Assembly (NCBI RefSeq): GCF_030036535.1
Contig: NZ_CP080388.1
Location: forward strand, 62,001-126,000
DNA: 64,000 nucleotides
Reading direction: 5' to 3'
From: Agrobacterium cucumeris
GTDB taxonomy: Bacteria > Pseudomonadota > Alphaproteobacteria > Rhizobiales > Rhizobiaceae
Below are positions 17,668 to 25,536 of this stretch, in pieces. The notes beneath the pieces are model-generated. The model did no database searches. It had not been told where the DNA came from and worked only from the letters and a program-made list of their open reading frames with translations. Each line of letters begins with the position of its first letter. Positions within the stretch are counted from its first letter, which is position 1. Made by a program: the position numbers and the translations under genes.

Positions 17668-17684
17668 GTATCATATTTTGATAC
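17668..17684. promoter_or_regulatory. Palindromic operator candidate in dgoK / sugar-acid operon divergent promoter
   Basis: GTATCATATTTTGATAC is a perfect six-base inverted repeat around five AT bases. It lies 19 bases before the lyase start and 81 bases before dgoK, within a 115-base divergent promoter. The size and symmetry fit a dimeric repressor site, and the IclR-lactonase fusion encoded in the same operon is the obvious candidate. GntR-family regulators use similar sites. Confidence 0.55.
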
Positions 17685-17764
17685 CTTGAACTCACTAATT
17701 GACACTACATAGACTCGCGCCCTATGACAAGCCCCAAGATGAAATGAACGAGGAGGTTCAAGAC

Positions 17765-18676
17765 ATGGCAGCAGCGGCGACATCGATCATCGTTGATTGG
17801 GGAACGACATCACTGAGGGCGGCGCTCGTTGGTGAAGGCGGCGAAGAACTCGCTCATCTGGAAACCGCCGACGGTATTTCGAGCCTTGGCAAGGGTGAGC
17901 ATGAGGCGGCGCTGATGGCTGCACTCGCACCCTGGTTCTCGCGCCACGGGGCCTTGCCCGTCGCCGCACTCGGCATGATCACCAGCCGCAACGGCTGGGT
18001 TGAAGTCGCTTACGTGCCGTGCCCGGCAGGCCCGGCGGAACTTGCCGCCGGCACGGTGCGCAGGACGCTGCCGAACGGCTCCGACCTCGTCTTCCTGCCG
18101 GGTCTCAACGACCCCGCCCGCCAGCCCTTTCCGGATGTGATGCGCGGCGAAGAAACCCAGATCGTCGGCCACGGCCTTGGCGAAGACGCCACCCTCATCA
18201 TTCCCGGAACCCACAGCAAATGGGCGCGGGTGAAGGCGGGGCGGATCGACGGTTTCCAGACATTCGTGACCGGTGAAATCTTCAACCTGCTCATCAATCA
18301 TTCCTTCATCGCGCGCGGTTCAACGCAGCCGCCGGTCGATGATCCCGAGGCCTATCGCTGGGGTCTGAAAGAGGCAAAACGATCCGCCGCCATGCTGTCG
18401 CTGCTGTTTTCAGCGCGAACCGGCGGGCTTGCCGGCCGGCTTTCGCCGGATCAGCTGCGCTCCTATGTGCGGGGACTGGTCATCGGCCAGGAGTTTCGGC
18501 AGGCCCGCGATGCCGGATGGTATGCGGAGGGAGACGAGGCAGCTATCGTCGGCAATGACGGGCTGAACGATCTCTATCTGGTTGCCGCAGATGTATTCGG
18601 GCTCAGGACATCGATCGGCGCGGACGACATCCTGACAAAAGGGGCGCTCGCCGTCCTCAAGCAGACGCTTTCCTGA
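17765..18676 (+). CDS. dgoK: 2-dehydro-3-deoxygalactonokinase
   Basis: Cytoplasmic kinase of 303 residues that phosphorylates 2-keto-3-deoxy-galactonate at the expense of ATP in galactonate catabolism. The N-terminal phosphate motif IIVDWGTTSLRAAL, the ALGMITSRNGW segment and MRGEETQIVG near residue 125 match this family, and the GTHSKWARVKAG segment follows. The start at 17765 follows AGGAGG with eight bases between; earlier ATG codons in the frame lack this. It diverges from the operon encoding the lyase and dehydratase that would make its substrate. No dgoA-type aldolase gene is seen nearby, so cleavage of the product must occur elsewhere or by the DHDPS-family protein. Confidence 0.88.
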   Translation: MAAAATSIIVDWGTTSLRAALVGEGGEELAHLETADGISSLGKGEHEAALMAALAPWFSRHGALPVAALGMITSRNGWVEVAYVPCPAGPAELAAGTVRRTLPNGSDLVFLPGLNDPARQPFPDVMRGEETQIVGHGLGEDATLIIPGTHSKWARVKAGRIDGFQTFVTGEIFNLLINHSFIARGSTQPPVDDPEAYRWGLKEAKRSAAMLSLLFSARTGGLAGRLSPDQLRSYVRGLVIGQEFRQARDAGWYAEGDEAAIVGNDGLNDLYLVAADVFGLRTSIGADDILTKGALAVLKQTLS

Positions 18677-18741
18677 GCGCCGACCATCGTCGGGTGCAAT
18701 TCCGACAGATCAGGGTTCAGGCAGAGCCTGTTCCTTTCATG

Positions 18742-18772
18742 AAACGAGGCGGCCCATAAGCCGCCTCGTTTT
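18742..18772 (+). terminator. Rho-independent terminator after dgoK
   Basis: A 12-base perfect stem (AAACGAGGCGGC pairing with GCCGCCTCGTTT) with a CCATAA loop is followed directly by T. It lies 66 bases after the dgoK stop. The AAA/TTT flanks make it likely to work in both directions. Confidence 0.8.
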
Positions 18773-18793
18773 GGTATCAGCACAAGCCAGACC

Positions 18794-18922
18794 TCAGGCA
18801 GGTCGTTCTTCACCCGCATTCGGCCGCCAGGTGATCAGCCTCTTCTCGGCAATATCGAGAATAAGGTCGATGATGAGACCGAAGACGGCGGGAATGCGGG
18901 CCACCAAAGTTTTCACCGCAAA
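18794..18922 (-). pseudogene. Remnant of an SsuC/TauC-type ABC permease C-terminus
   Basis: About 40 minus-strand codons ending at 18794 read like the last helix and tail of an aliphatic-sulfonate/nitrate-type permease: VFGLIIDLILDIAEKRLITW followed by RP. Upstream of this the frame turns into unrelated arginine-rich sequence and soon ends, so no complete permease is encoded. I interpret it as a decayed gene end left at the border between the catabolic genes and the biosynthetic cluster. The match is from family pattern only. Confidence 0.45.
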
Positions 18923-19093
18923 CCGCCCGCAACGCGGACGATCCGGTTGCTCGGAATTCCATCCGCCATTTCCCGATACCGCCCTCCGACGCAATATTTT
19001 TTTATGACAGGGTCCTAAAGAGCAAATCCTGCTCGTCTAAACAACGAGAGAGAATTTGAACGTCCTGTCTCTCGGTGTGAGGAGAACCATGTG
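18923..19093. promoter_or_regulatory. Upstream region of Rrf2-panD operon with inverted repeat
   Basis: This stretch holds the promoter of the regulator-panD pair. A seven-base inverted repeat, CGAGAGA at 19045-19051 and TCTCTCG at 19068-19074, flanks 16 bases that include TGAACGTCCT (19057-19066). The same ten bases occur at 20634-20643 before the second Rrf2 gene. The repeat ends five bases before the GAGGAG ribosome-binding site, so it could be an operator or an RNA hairpin controlling translation. Confidence 0.4.
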
Positions 19094-19582
19094 ATGTATC
19101 TGACCAGGGAATCTGAAATCGCCATCGGCATTCTGACGAACTTCGTACACGAAACAGAGGAAGCCCATACGACGCGAAAGCTTGCTCATCGGCTTGGGGT
19201 CACAAAAGATCACGCCGCAAGGGTGGTCGCAATTCTGGTCAGAAACGGGCTGCTGCAAAGCAGGCGCGGACGGACCGGCGGCATCGTTCTCAATGTGGAT
19301 CCCGAAAGTCTTTCCGTGGGCATGATCCTGCGGGCGACACAGCCGACGATTGTCAGGCGGCCGCGCACACGCAATGCCAATCCTTCCGGCACGGCAGGCA
19401 TTTTCCACATGCTGGCGGAGGCAACCTCCGACTATTTCATCGAACTGGCGGACACCTGCAAGATAACCGATGTCACCCCGACGAAGATCGGCAGTTCAAA
19501 GTGTCGCAGCCGACGAATGACGCTGCCAGCGCCATCTGCGGGAGAAACCGAAGCTGTAAGCCGGTTGAATGCGACAATCTGA
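19094..19582 (+). CDS. Rrf2-family transcriptional regulator, NsrR-like, without Fe-S cysteines
   Basis: Small DNA-binding protein of 162 residues. The Rrf2 winged helix is clear: MYLTRESEIAIGIL at the start, recognition helix GVTKDHAARVVAILVRNGLL and wing RGRTGGIVL. NsrR and RirA normally carry three cysteines for an iron-sulfur cluster at about residues 90-105. The equivalent segment here (TIVRRPRTRNANPSG) has none, and the only later cysteines are isolated. The protein may therefore sense something else or bind DNA constitutively. ATG 19094 is preferred (nine bases after GAGGAG) over GTG 19091. It lies 23 bases before panD and is probably co-transcribed with it. Confidence 0.82.
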   Translation: MYLTRESEIAIGILTNFVHETEEAHTTRKLAHRLGVTKDHAARVVAILVRNGLLQSRRGRTGGIVLNVDPESLSVGMILRATQPTIVRRPRTRNANPSGTAGIFHMLAEATSDYFIELADTCKITDVTPTKIGSSKCRSRRMTLPAPSAGETEAVSRLNATI

Positions 19583-19605
19583 AATCATGTTGAGGAGAGT
19601 TGCAT

Positions 19606-20073
19606 TTGATACGCATCGTCAGAGCCAAGTTACACGGCATCACCGTAACGGGAGCCGATCTTGATTATCACGGGTCGATCACTCTGGATCCCGAGCATTG
19701 CGACCTCGCAGGTATCAGGCCTCTTGAATTCGTTGATATCTGGAACAAGCAAAGCGGCGCCAGAATTTCGACATATGTGATTTTCGGCGAGGCAGGATCA
19801 AAATGCTGCATTCTGAATGGTGCGGCAGCACGCACCTGCCAGCGTGGCGATCAGGTCATCATATGCTCGTCGTCTTACGTTCAGGAGAGCGCGCTTTATG
19901 ACACCGCGCCCATGGTCCTCACATTCACGCCGAAAAACGACGTCAAGGATGTTCTGCGCTATCGCGTCAAGGAAACGGCACGTCGTCCCTTCGACTTCTT
20001 TATCGAAACCCTGCCCAATGGGCAAAACACCGATATGGAAGACGAGGACGTGGCAGATCGAGCCATAGCCTGA
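19606..20073 (+). CDS. panD: Aspartate 1-decarboxylase-like protein (PanD family)
   Basis: Pyruvoyl-dependent decarboxylase family, expected to convert L-aspartate to beta-alanine in the cytoplasm after self-cleavage. The start is TTG at 19606, eight bases after GAGGAG; it gives [11 protein letters not shown], matching the family N-terminus, whereas the TTG at 19600 adds two residues. The self-cleavage Gly-Ser is in YHGS (residues 21-24), the lysine in AKLHG, the Arg/Thr/Tyr in ARISTYV, and NGAAA follows. At 155 residues it is about 30 longer than typical PanD because of a C-terminal extension. It sits between two Rrf2 regulator genes and next to the NRPS/PKS cluster, suggesting supply of beta-alanine for the product or for carrier-protein pantetheine. 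Confidence 0.8.
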   Translation: MIRIVRAKLHGITVTGADLDYHGSITLDPEHCDLAGIRPLEFVDIWNKQSGARISTYVIFGEAGSKCCILNGAAARTCQRGDQVIICSSSYVQESALYDTAPMVLTFTPKNDVKDVLRYRVKETARRPFDFFIETLPNGQNTDMEDEDVADRAIA

Positions 20074-20103
20074 AAAAATGCGCCGGCCTTAACCGGCTGG
20101 CGC
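20073..20103 (-). terminator. Terminator for the minus-strand Rrf2 gene, overlapping panD end
   Basis: GCGCCGGCC and GGCTGGCGC pair over nine bases (one G-T pair) with a TTAACC loop at 20080-20103. On the minus strand the stem is followed by a run of six T (20078-20073), a classic rho-independent terminator three bases after the Rrf2 stop. On the plus strand it may also slow transcription leaving panD. Confidence 0.75.
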
Positions 20104-20105
20104 GA

Positions 20106-20627
20106 CTAGCTGCGATAGCCGGACTGTCTGGCGACCAGAGGCTGAGGCTGGTCATCATCTGTCATGGAGATCGTTGCCTGGTGGCGGGACGCCATCAGGC
20201 CGCAATCCAGACAACTGACACGGAGATTACTGTCAGGAGCAATCAGATCGGCAACCGTGAAGCGATCGAGAAGGCGGGCAAAAAAAGACGATGTCGTGGA
20301 GACGATACGGCCAAGCAATGCTTCGGCGTCCGACTGGGGCGATGAGAGGTTATCTGCGCCTTCCCCGAGCAATTCGGGCTGTATCAGCCGCAGCACCTCG
20401 GTCAGCTTCACTGCCTCCGGCTCCCTTGCCAGTTTAAGGCCGCCACCGGGGCCTCGTTCGCTCAGCAGCAGACCGTTTCGCGCCAGCAGGGCGACAACCT
20501 GATAGGTGTGGTCTTTCGTAGAACCGATTTCCTGCGAGACCTTTTGAACCGATACGATTTCGTTCCCCTGTCGCGCGCATACTGCAAGTATGCCAAAGGC
20601 GATTTCAGTCTGCCGTTTCAGATGCAT
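20106..20627 (-). CDS. Second Rrf2-family transcriptional regulator, lacking the Fe-S cysteine triad
   Basis: DNA-binding regulator of 173 residues and clear paralogue of the one at 19094. The start MHLKRQTEIAFGILAV, the helix GSTKDHTYQVVALLARNGLL and wing RGPGGGLKLA are Rrf2 hallmarks. Where NsrR carries its cysteines the sequence reads ELLGEGADNLSSPQS, again without cysteine. A CLDC pair occurs near residue 145 but not in the canonical pattern. It is convergent with panD and lies just past the MATE exporter gene on the same strand, 131 bases downstream of that gene's stop, so read-through from the biosynthetic operon is possible. It is the best local candidate for cluster control. Confidence 0.82.
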   Translation of the reverse strand: MHLKRQTEIAFGILAVCARQGNEIVSVQKVSQEIGSTKDHTYQVVALLARNGLLLSERGPGGGLKLAREPEAVKLTEVLRLIQPELLGEGADNLSSPQSDAEALLGRIVSTTSSFFARLLDRFTVADLIAPDSNLRVSCLDCGLMASRHQATISMTDDDQPQPLVARQSGYRS

Positions 20628-20758
20628 CGTTTATGAACGTCCTCATGACGAGTTGGGGATCGTCGATCCGGTTCTCACACTACCGTGTTATATCGCTCCG
20701 TTCAATTGTTCCAGGGATATAAGCCGGCCTCCGGCATGCCGTATGGATGATCCTGCCC
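20628..20758. promoter_or_regulatory. Promoter region of the second Rrf2 gene
   Basis: The 131 bases between exporter stop and regulator start hold TGAACGTCCT (20634-20643), shared with the other Rrf2 leader, and a seven-base inverted repeat TTATATC (20688-20694) / GATATAA (20716-20722). A small GCCGG-CTC-like stem at 20723-20735 could weakly terminate the exporter transcript. None of these is proven functional. Confidence 0.35.
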
Positions 20759-22111
20759 CTATTGCCTTACCTCGCGCGCGAGCCAGCGCTGCAGGAACAG
20801 GCCGCCCTTTATGGTTTCCTCGATAATCAGCGCCCACCATACGCCCGTCACTCCGAGATCGAGGAACGAGCAGAAAAACCAGGCCATAGGAAGGCCGAGC
20901 CCCCATGTCACGGTCAGGCTGACCAAAACCGGCCAGCGGACATCTCCGACAGCCCGCAGCGATTGAAACAGGATCGTGTTGAATGCAAATCCGGGCTGAA
21001 TGAATATCGTCAGAAACAGCAGGCTGCCGACCAATTCGATGATCGCCGGGTTGTCGGTAAACAACCGGGTATAGGGAACCGAGGCGAGCCAGATCAGCGT
21101 GGCAAGCCCGGTTGTTGCGGCTGCAGCGATGCTTGCCGACCTGAGAGCCTGACGGGTCGCCGCGTCAAGCTTGCGTTCGCCAAACCGGTAACCGATCAGA
21201 ACTTCGTTGCCCTGACTGATTGCCATGACGACAACGATCAGAAAAGCCATGGCAAGCATCGTGTAAGTGCGCCCCAGCACGGCCTCGACGCCGAATCTGG
21301 CGACCAGCCCCAGAAGAATGATCTGGTAAAAACTGTAGGCGATGTAATCGGTCACGCTCGGCAAAGCGATTGCGATCATCCGCCGGGCCATCGCCAGACG
21401 CGCAATCGTATCTGCAAGCGAAAAACGCAGCCCGAGCTTGCGCACCAGAACCGGTGTCAGAACGGCAGCGGTCAGCAGGCGAACGCTCAGGGTGCCGATT
21501 GCCGCGCCCGTCACGCCCATGCCCGGCAGAGGCCCGGCTCCCAGAATGAGAACCCATTCAGCAATGAGATAAAAGGCCGATACCCCCACCCCGAATGCCA
21601 GGATCAGCCTGCTGTGACCGAATGCGCGCAGGCAGGCCAGACCGGCAGCAATGAAGCCGTTAAAGATCATGGCAACCGCGACGATGTTTAGATAGAGGCC
21701 AGCTTCAGCACTCAGCGACGTCGAACCCGCCAGTTGCTCAAGCACGAGGGGTCCCGCAACGATCAATGACAGCCCAAGCGCAAGACCAACGATCGTGTTG
21801 GTCAAAAGCGCGACCGCAACCACCTGCCGCGCCGCCTCCACCTCACCCCGGCCAAGGTGCCGGGAAATGACGATGACGGCGCCGATGCCGATAAGTCCGG
21901 ATAATTCAAACGCTATCAGCAGAACCTGTTTGGCGACAGCAACGGCGGCTGCGGCTTCTGCGGAATAGGCACTTATGATCGCCGTATCGGCCAGATTGAC
22001 GAAGAAGCTCAGCAGCGAATGAAGCAGGAGCGGAAAGCTCAGCTGGAATAAGGTGTGCTTTCCATGCGTGTTGATGTCTTCTGTCCCGGCGGTTGCGGCG
22101 CCCTGTTCCAT
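20759..22111 (-). CDS. MATE-family efflux transporter
   Basis: Inner-membrane antiporter of 450 residues with about twelve hydrophobic helices arranged as two similar halves, typical of the multidrug and toxin extrusion family. Recognisable parts are FPLLLHSLLSFFVNLADTAIISAY in helix 1, ISRHLGRGEVEAARQVV after helix 3, and SQGNEVLIGYRFGERKLDAA in the second half. ATG 22111 (MEQGAATAG) has AGGA eight bases upstream and is preferred; ATG 22135 is possible and adds eight residues. It follows NRPS1 in the same transcription unit, so it most likely exports the cluster product and gives self-protection. Such proteins usually use a sodium or proton gradient. Confidence 0.88.
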   Translation of the reverse strand: MEQGAATAGTEDINTHGKHTLFQLSFPLLLHSLLSFFVNLADTAIISAYSAEAAAAVAVAKQVLLIAFELSGLIGIGAVIVISRHLGRGEVEAARQVVAVALLTNTIVGLALGLSLIVAGPLVLEQLAGSTSLSAEAGLYLNIVAVAMIFNGFIAAGLACLRAFGHSRLILAFGVGVSAFYLIAEWVLILGAGPLPGMGVTGAAIGTLSVRLLTAAVLTPVLVRKLGLRFSLADTIARLAMARRMIAIALPSVTDYIAYSFYQIILLGLVARFGVEAVLGRTYTMLAMAFLIVVVMAISQGNEVLIGYRFGERKLDAATRQALRSASIAAAATTGLATLIWLASVPYTRLFTDNPAIIELVGSLLFLTIFIQPGFAFNTILFQSLRAVGDVRWPVLVSLTVTWGLGLPMAWFFCSFLDLGVTGVWWALIIEETIKGGLFLQRWLAREVRQ

Positions 22112-22140
22112 GGCTGTTATCCTGATCGGCTTCATGGACA

Positions 22141-22162
22141 GGTCAGGCGAAATTGCCTGACC
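22141..22162. promoter_or_regulatory. Hairpin spanning the NRPS1 stop codon
   Basis: GGTCAGGC and GCCTGACC form a perfect eight-base stem around a six-base loop, and the minus-strand TGA of NRPS1 (22145-22143) lies within it. There is no T-run. It could stabilise the mRNA end or modulate ribosome transit into the exporter gene. Confidence 0.45.
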
Positions 22163-25100
22163 TGATGCGCCGCTGCAATTGCCGTTCACGCCCCTGTACC
22201 CTGGTGTCGCTTCGCCCCCGTCCACTCTCCGATGGCTCGGCTTTGCCGTGCTGCAGATCGATTATGTGGCCAGCGAGCGTTTGCAGTGTCGGAAAACGGA
22301 AGAAATCCGTGACTTCCAGCTCGATGCCAAGCGCATCGCGAACCCTCGCGGGCATGGCGACGATCAGCAGGGAATCGCCTCCCAGCTCGAAAAAATTGTC
22401 GCTGACGCCAATATCCTCGCGCTTCAGCATCTGCTGCCAGACGGCGTGCAATGCCTGTTCGACCCGGTTTCCCGGAGAACTGATTTCGGAAACCGCCCTT
22501 TCAGAGCGATCCGGCAGCGGCAGACGCTTGCGATCCACTTTGCCATTCGCATTCATGGGAAACTCTTCCAGAAGAATGAAATGCGACGGCACCATGTAAC
22601 GCGGCAACCGAGCCGAAAGCGCCCTGCTGAGCCGGATACCCATGGCACCCTTGTCGACCTTGCCGGAGCGATCCTCAAGGAGAACATAGGCCAGAAGCTG
22701 CTCCCTGTTCGCATCGAGCAGAACCAGAACCTGATCGACCCCCTCTTCTTCCTGAAGCAGGCTCTCGATTTCTCCAACCTCGATGCGATAGCCGCGCAAT
22801 TTGATCTGGAAGTCGGTTCGTCCGACGAATTCCAGATTGCCGTCCGGCCTGCGCACGACAAGGTCACCTGTTTTGTAAAGGCGGGAGCCCGGCGTCAATG
22901 TCCGGTCATAGGGATCGGGAACGAATTTTTCGGCCGCAAGCGCCGGCCGGTCCCAGTAGCCACGGCTGAGGCTTATGCCACCAATGTGCAGCTCTCCCGG
23001 CACGCCTTCGGGAACGGGATCCATATAGGCGTCGAGGACGAGGAAGGAGGTGTTATCCAGACGGCCACCGATCGGCACCTTGCCGCTTCTGGAATGTGCC
23101 TCCTCCACCAGCAATGCACCAGCCCAGATCGTCGTCTCGGTCGGGCCATAGACATTCCAGAGAGAACCGATCTTTTGGATGAGCCGGCCGGCAAGCTGGG
23201 CATCGAGAGCTTCGCCACCGCATAGTCCGGTGAGGGATTTTTTTCCTTCCCAGCCGCTGTCCAGCAGCATTCTCCATGTGGCGGGGGTCGCCTGAAAATG
23301 CGAAATATCATATTCGCCGATTGTCCTTCCCAGCTTCTCGGGTTGAAGCAAAAGGTCCGGTTCGCGCATGACGGCCGTGGCGCCGACGCTCAATGGCCAG
23401 AGCATTTCCAGAACGGAGATGTCGAATGCCGGCGTCGTCACCGAGAGCATCCGATCTCCAGCCCCTATACCGGGGTGGCGCGCCATGGACTGGAACTGAT
23501 TGAGCAGGCCCGTATGCGTAATCGGCACTCCCTTGGGTCGCCCCGTGCTGCCGCTTGTGTAGAGAATATAGATGTCACTGTTATCAGGCATCGCCGGAAG
23601 CCGGGCATCCGGCTGATCTTCAAGATGATGAACAGGATCGATGCAGGCAATGCCAGGGAAAAGCCCCGCATTGTCAGTCAGCACCAGAACCGCTGCGGCA
23701 TCCTCCAGCACGTAACCGATCCTGTCTGCCGGGTGGCGCGGATCGATCGGAACATAGACCGCGCCGGCCTTTATGATCGCAAGGAAAGATATGATGCAGC
23801 TCGCCTGCCCCGGCAGCGAAACCGCCACGCGCATTCCCGGTTTCACTGGCCGGTCCAGTGTCAGAAGCGCTCTTGCGAGATTATTCGACGCCTCTTCGAG
23901 CTGACTATATGTCCAGCTCCTGTCCAGGCATTCAATGGCAATCTTTTCGGGATGGAGACGTGCCGCACCGCTTATCATGTCGTGCACCCCCTTGACCGGG
24001 AGAGGCCGCGCCACGAGCGCGCCCGCCGACAGAAGACCCTCACGCTCGCCGACGGAGATATATTCGAAGGTCGGTAAAAGCGCGTCGGGGGAAGCAACGA
24101 CCGACCGCAGCAGGTTTTCAAAATGCTCCAGCTGCCGCTCCATTCGCACCGCCTCGAATCGGCCGGACCGATACTCGACGGTGACGAGCGCGCCCGATGC
24201 GCGCTCCATGATCATCCAGCTCATGTCGAGCTTTGCTTCCGCGACCGGTATCGCTTCCTGCCTCACCCGCAGGCTGGCATTGCCCAGATCGAAGCCCTGC
24301 GCATTCTGCTGCCTGTAGCCCTGGGTCTGGACCTGAAAGGAAATCTGGAATGGCGAATTTTCCACCCCTTCGCGGTTGCTGCCCAGCACATCCATCAACT
24401 CCGCAAAGGGATAGTCCTGATGTTCCAGCGCGTTGGCGAAATCTTCCTGTATGCGTCTCGCCCAGTCCCGGAATGACATGGCCGGGCTGAGATCATTGCG
24501 CAACACGATCGTATTGGTGAACAGGCCAATCAATCCTGCCAAATCGGGATCGCTCCGACCGGCAACGGGGACGCATACGGCAAGGTCACGGCGACCGGTA
24601 TAGCGATGGTGCAAAAGCTGGAAAACGGCGGCAAACACCACAAAGGTCGTCGTACCGAGCCTGGCGGCCAGAGCAGACACTTCCGCCATCAGATCCTGCG
24701 AAATCTCCTTCACCAGCGTTTCGCTGGCCATGTCAGCCGTTTCGTGGCGGGGATAGTCGGCCGGAAACTCCTGCGGCTCGAGATTTTGCAGCCGGTTGAC
24801 CCAGTATTGTTTTTGCCGCTCGTAATCCTTTGTGCCGGACCATTTTTGCCTCGCGCGGACAAAGTCGCCATAGGATTGCGGCAAGGGATCGAGGGCCGGT
24901 TCCTGACCGTTCGCCACAGCAGCGTAACACAACGAAAATTCACGCATGAGAATGCCGCGCGACCATCCGTCGGCAACCGTATGATGAAAGACGAACACAA
25001 GAATATGCTCGTTTTCTCCAAGCTGCAGCAGATGCGTGCGCATCAGCGGCGCCTTGGACAAATCGAAAGGGGTGCGGGCGATCCGGCCTATCGCATCGTC

Positions 25101-25526
25101 ACAATCGGAAGCAGACATGTTCCGGCAATCGGAAACGACCAGTTCGGGCGCCATACTGCCGTGAACCTGCTGCCACGGCCTTCCTTCTTCGAGCGGAAAC
25201 GCCGTGCGCAACGGCTCGTGCCGCGCGACGAGAATTTGAAGCGTGCGGATGATGGCGTCATGGTCCAGCGGGCCATCAATATGCCACCTGAACGGAATGA
25301 CATAGGCCGAACTATCAGGGTAGATCTTCTGCTGCAGCCAGAAATGCATCTGCGATGACGTCAGCGGCAATCGCCCGGCAGCCCCGGTAGCGCCGTCGTC
25401 GGGAGCAACATCCTGCCAGGACATGCCACGTGATTCAAGCTGCGAGCGCAGCCGTGCCCGCTGCTCCGGGTCAAGATTTGCGATGCGGTTACGCAATAGA
25501 GCAATCGTCTCGGCATTCGACATCAT
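22143..25526 (-). CDS. NRPS1: C-A(Gly predicted)-T
   Basis: Single-module nonribosomal peptide synthetase of 1127 residues. A short N-terminal docking helix (LDPEQRARLRSQLESRG) precedes the condensation domain, whose catalytic HHTVADGWS is at about residue 181. The adenylation domain has ILYTSGSTGRPKG and KTGDLVVRRPDG. Aligning FDISVLEM, HFQATPATW, GLCGGE and NVYGPTETTIW by eye to the GrsA positions gives the code DILQLGVIWK. That is one change from the glycine code I remember (DILQLGLIWK), so glycine is predicted. A carrier domain with LGGDSLL ends the protein. ATG 25526 is chosen for the AAGGA six bases upstream, ten bases after the monooxygenase stop. It would add glycine to the acyl chain from the upstream proteins. 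Confidence 0.9.
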   Translation of the reverse strand: MMSNAETIALLRNRIANLDPEQRARLRSQLESRGMSWQDVAPDDGATGAAGRLPLTSSQMHFWLQQKIYPDSSAYVIPFRWHIDGPLDHDAIIRTLQILVARHEPLRTAFPLEEGRPWQQVHGSMAPELVVSDCRNMSASDCDDAIGRIARTPFDLSKAPLMRTHLLQLGENEHILVFVFHHTVADGWSRGILMREFSLCYAAVANGQEPALDPLPQSYGDFVRARQKWSGTKDYERQKQYWVNRLQNLEPQEFPADYPRHETADMASETLVKEISQDLMAEVSALAARLGTTTFVVFAAVFQLLHHRYTGRRDLAVCVPVAGRSDPDLAGLIGLFTNTIVLRNDLSPAMSFRDWARRIQEDFANALEHQDYPFAELMDVLGSNREGVENSPFQISFQVQTQGYRQQNAQGFDLGNASLRVRQEAIPVAEAKLDMSWMIMERASGALVTVEYRSGRFEAVRMERQLEHFENLLRSVVASPDALLPTFEYISVGEREGLLSAGALVARPLPVKGVHDMISGAARLHPEKIAIECLDRSWTYSQLEEASNNLARALLTLDRPVKPGMRVAVSLPGQASCIISFLAIIKAGAVYVPIDPRHPADRIGYVLEDAAAVLVLTDNAGLFPGIACIDPVHHLEDQPDARLPAMPDNSDIYILYTSGSTGRPKGVPITHTGLLNQFQSMARHPGIGAGDRMLSVTTPAFDISVLEMLWPLSVGATAVMREPDLLLQPEKLGRTIGEYDISHFQATPATWRMLLDSGWEGKKSLTGLCGGEALDAQLAGRLIQKIGSLWNVYGPTETTIWAGALLVEEAHSRSGKVPIGGRLDNTSFLVLDAYMDPVPEGVPGELHIGGISLSRGYWDRPALAAEKFVPDPYDRTLTPGSRLYKTGDLVVRRPDGNLEFVGRTDFQIKLRGYRIEVGEIESLLQEEEGVDQVLVLLDANREQLLAYVLLEDRSGKVDKGAMGIRLSRALSARLPRYMVPSHFILLEEFPMNANGKVDRKRLPLPDRSERAVSEISSPGNRVEQALHAVWQQMLKREDIGVSDNFFELGGDSLLIVAMPARVRDALGIELEVTDFFRFPTLQTLAGHIIDLQHGKAEPSESGRGRSDTRVQGRERQLQRRIRSGNFA

Positions 25527-25536
25527 CGCAAATCCT

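Noticed and set aside
20688..20722. TTATATC / GATATAA inverted repeat as an operator
   Set aside because: The arms are AT-rich, short and 21 bases apart, so chance is likely. It is mentioned only in the region description.
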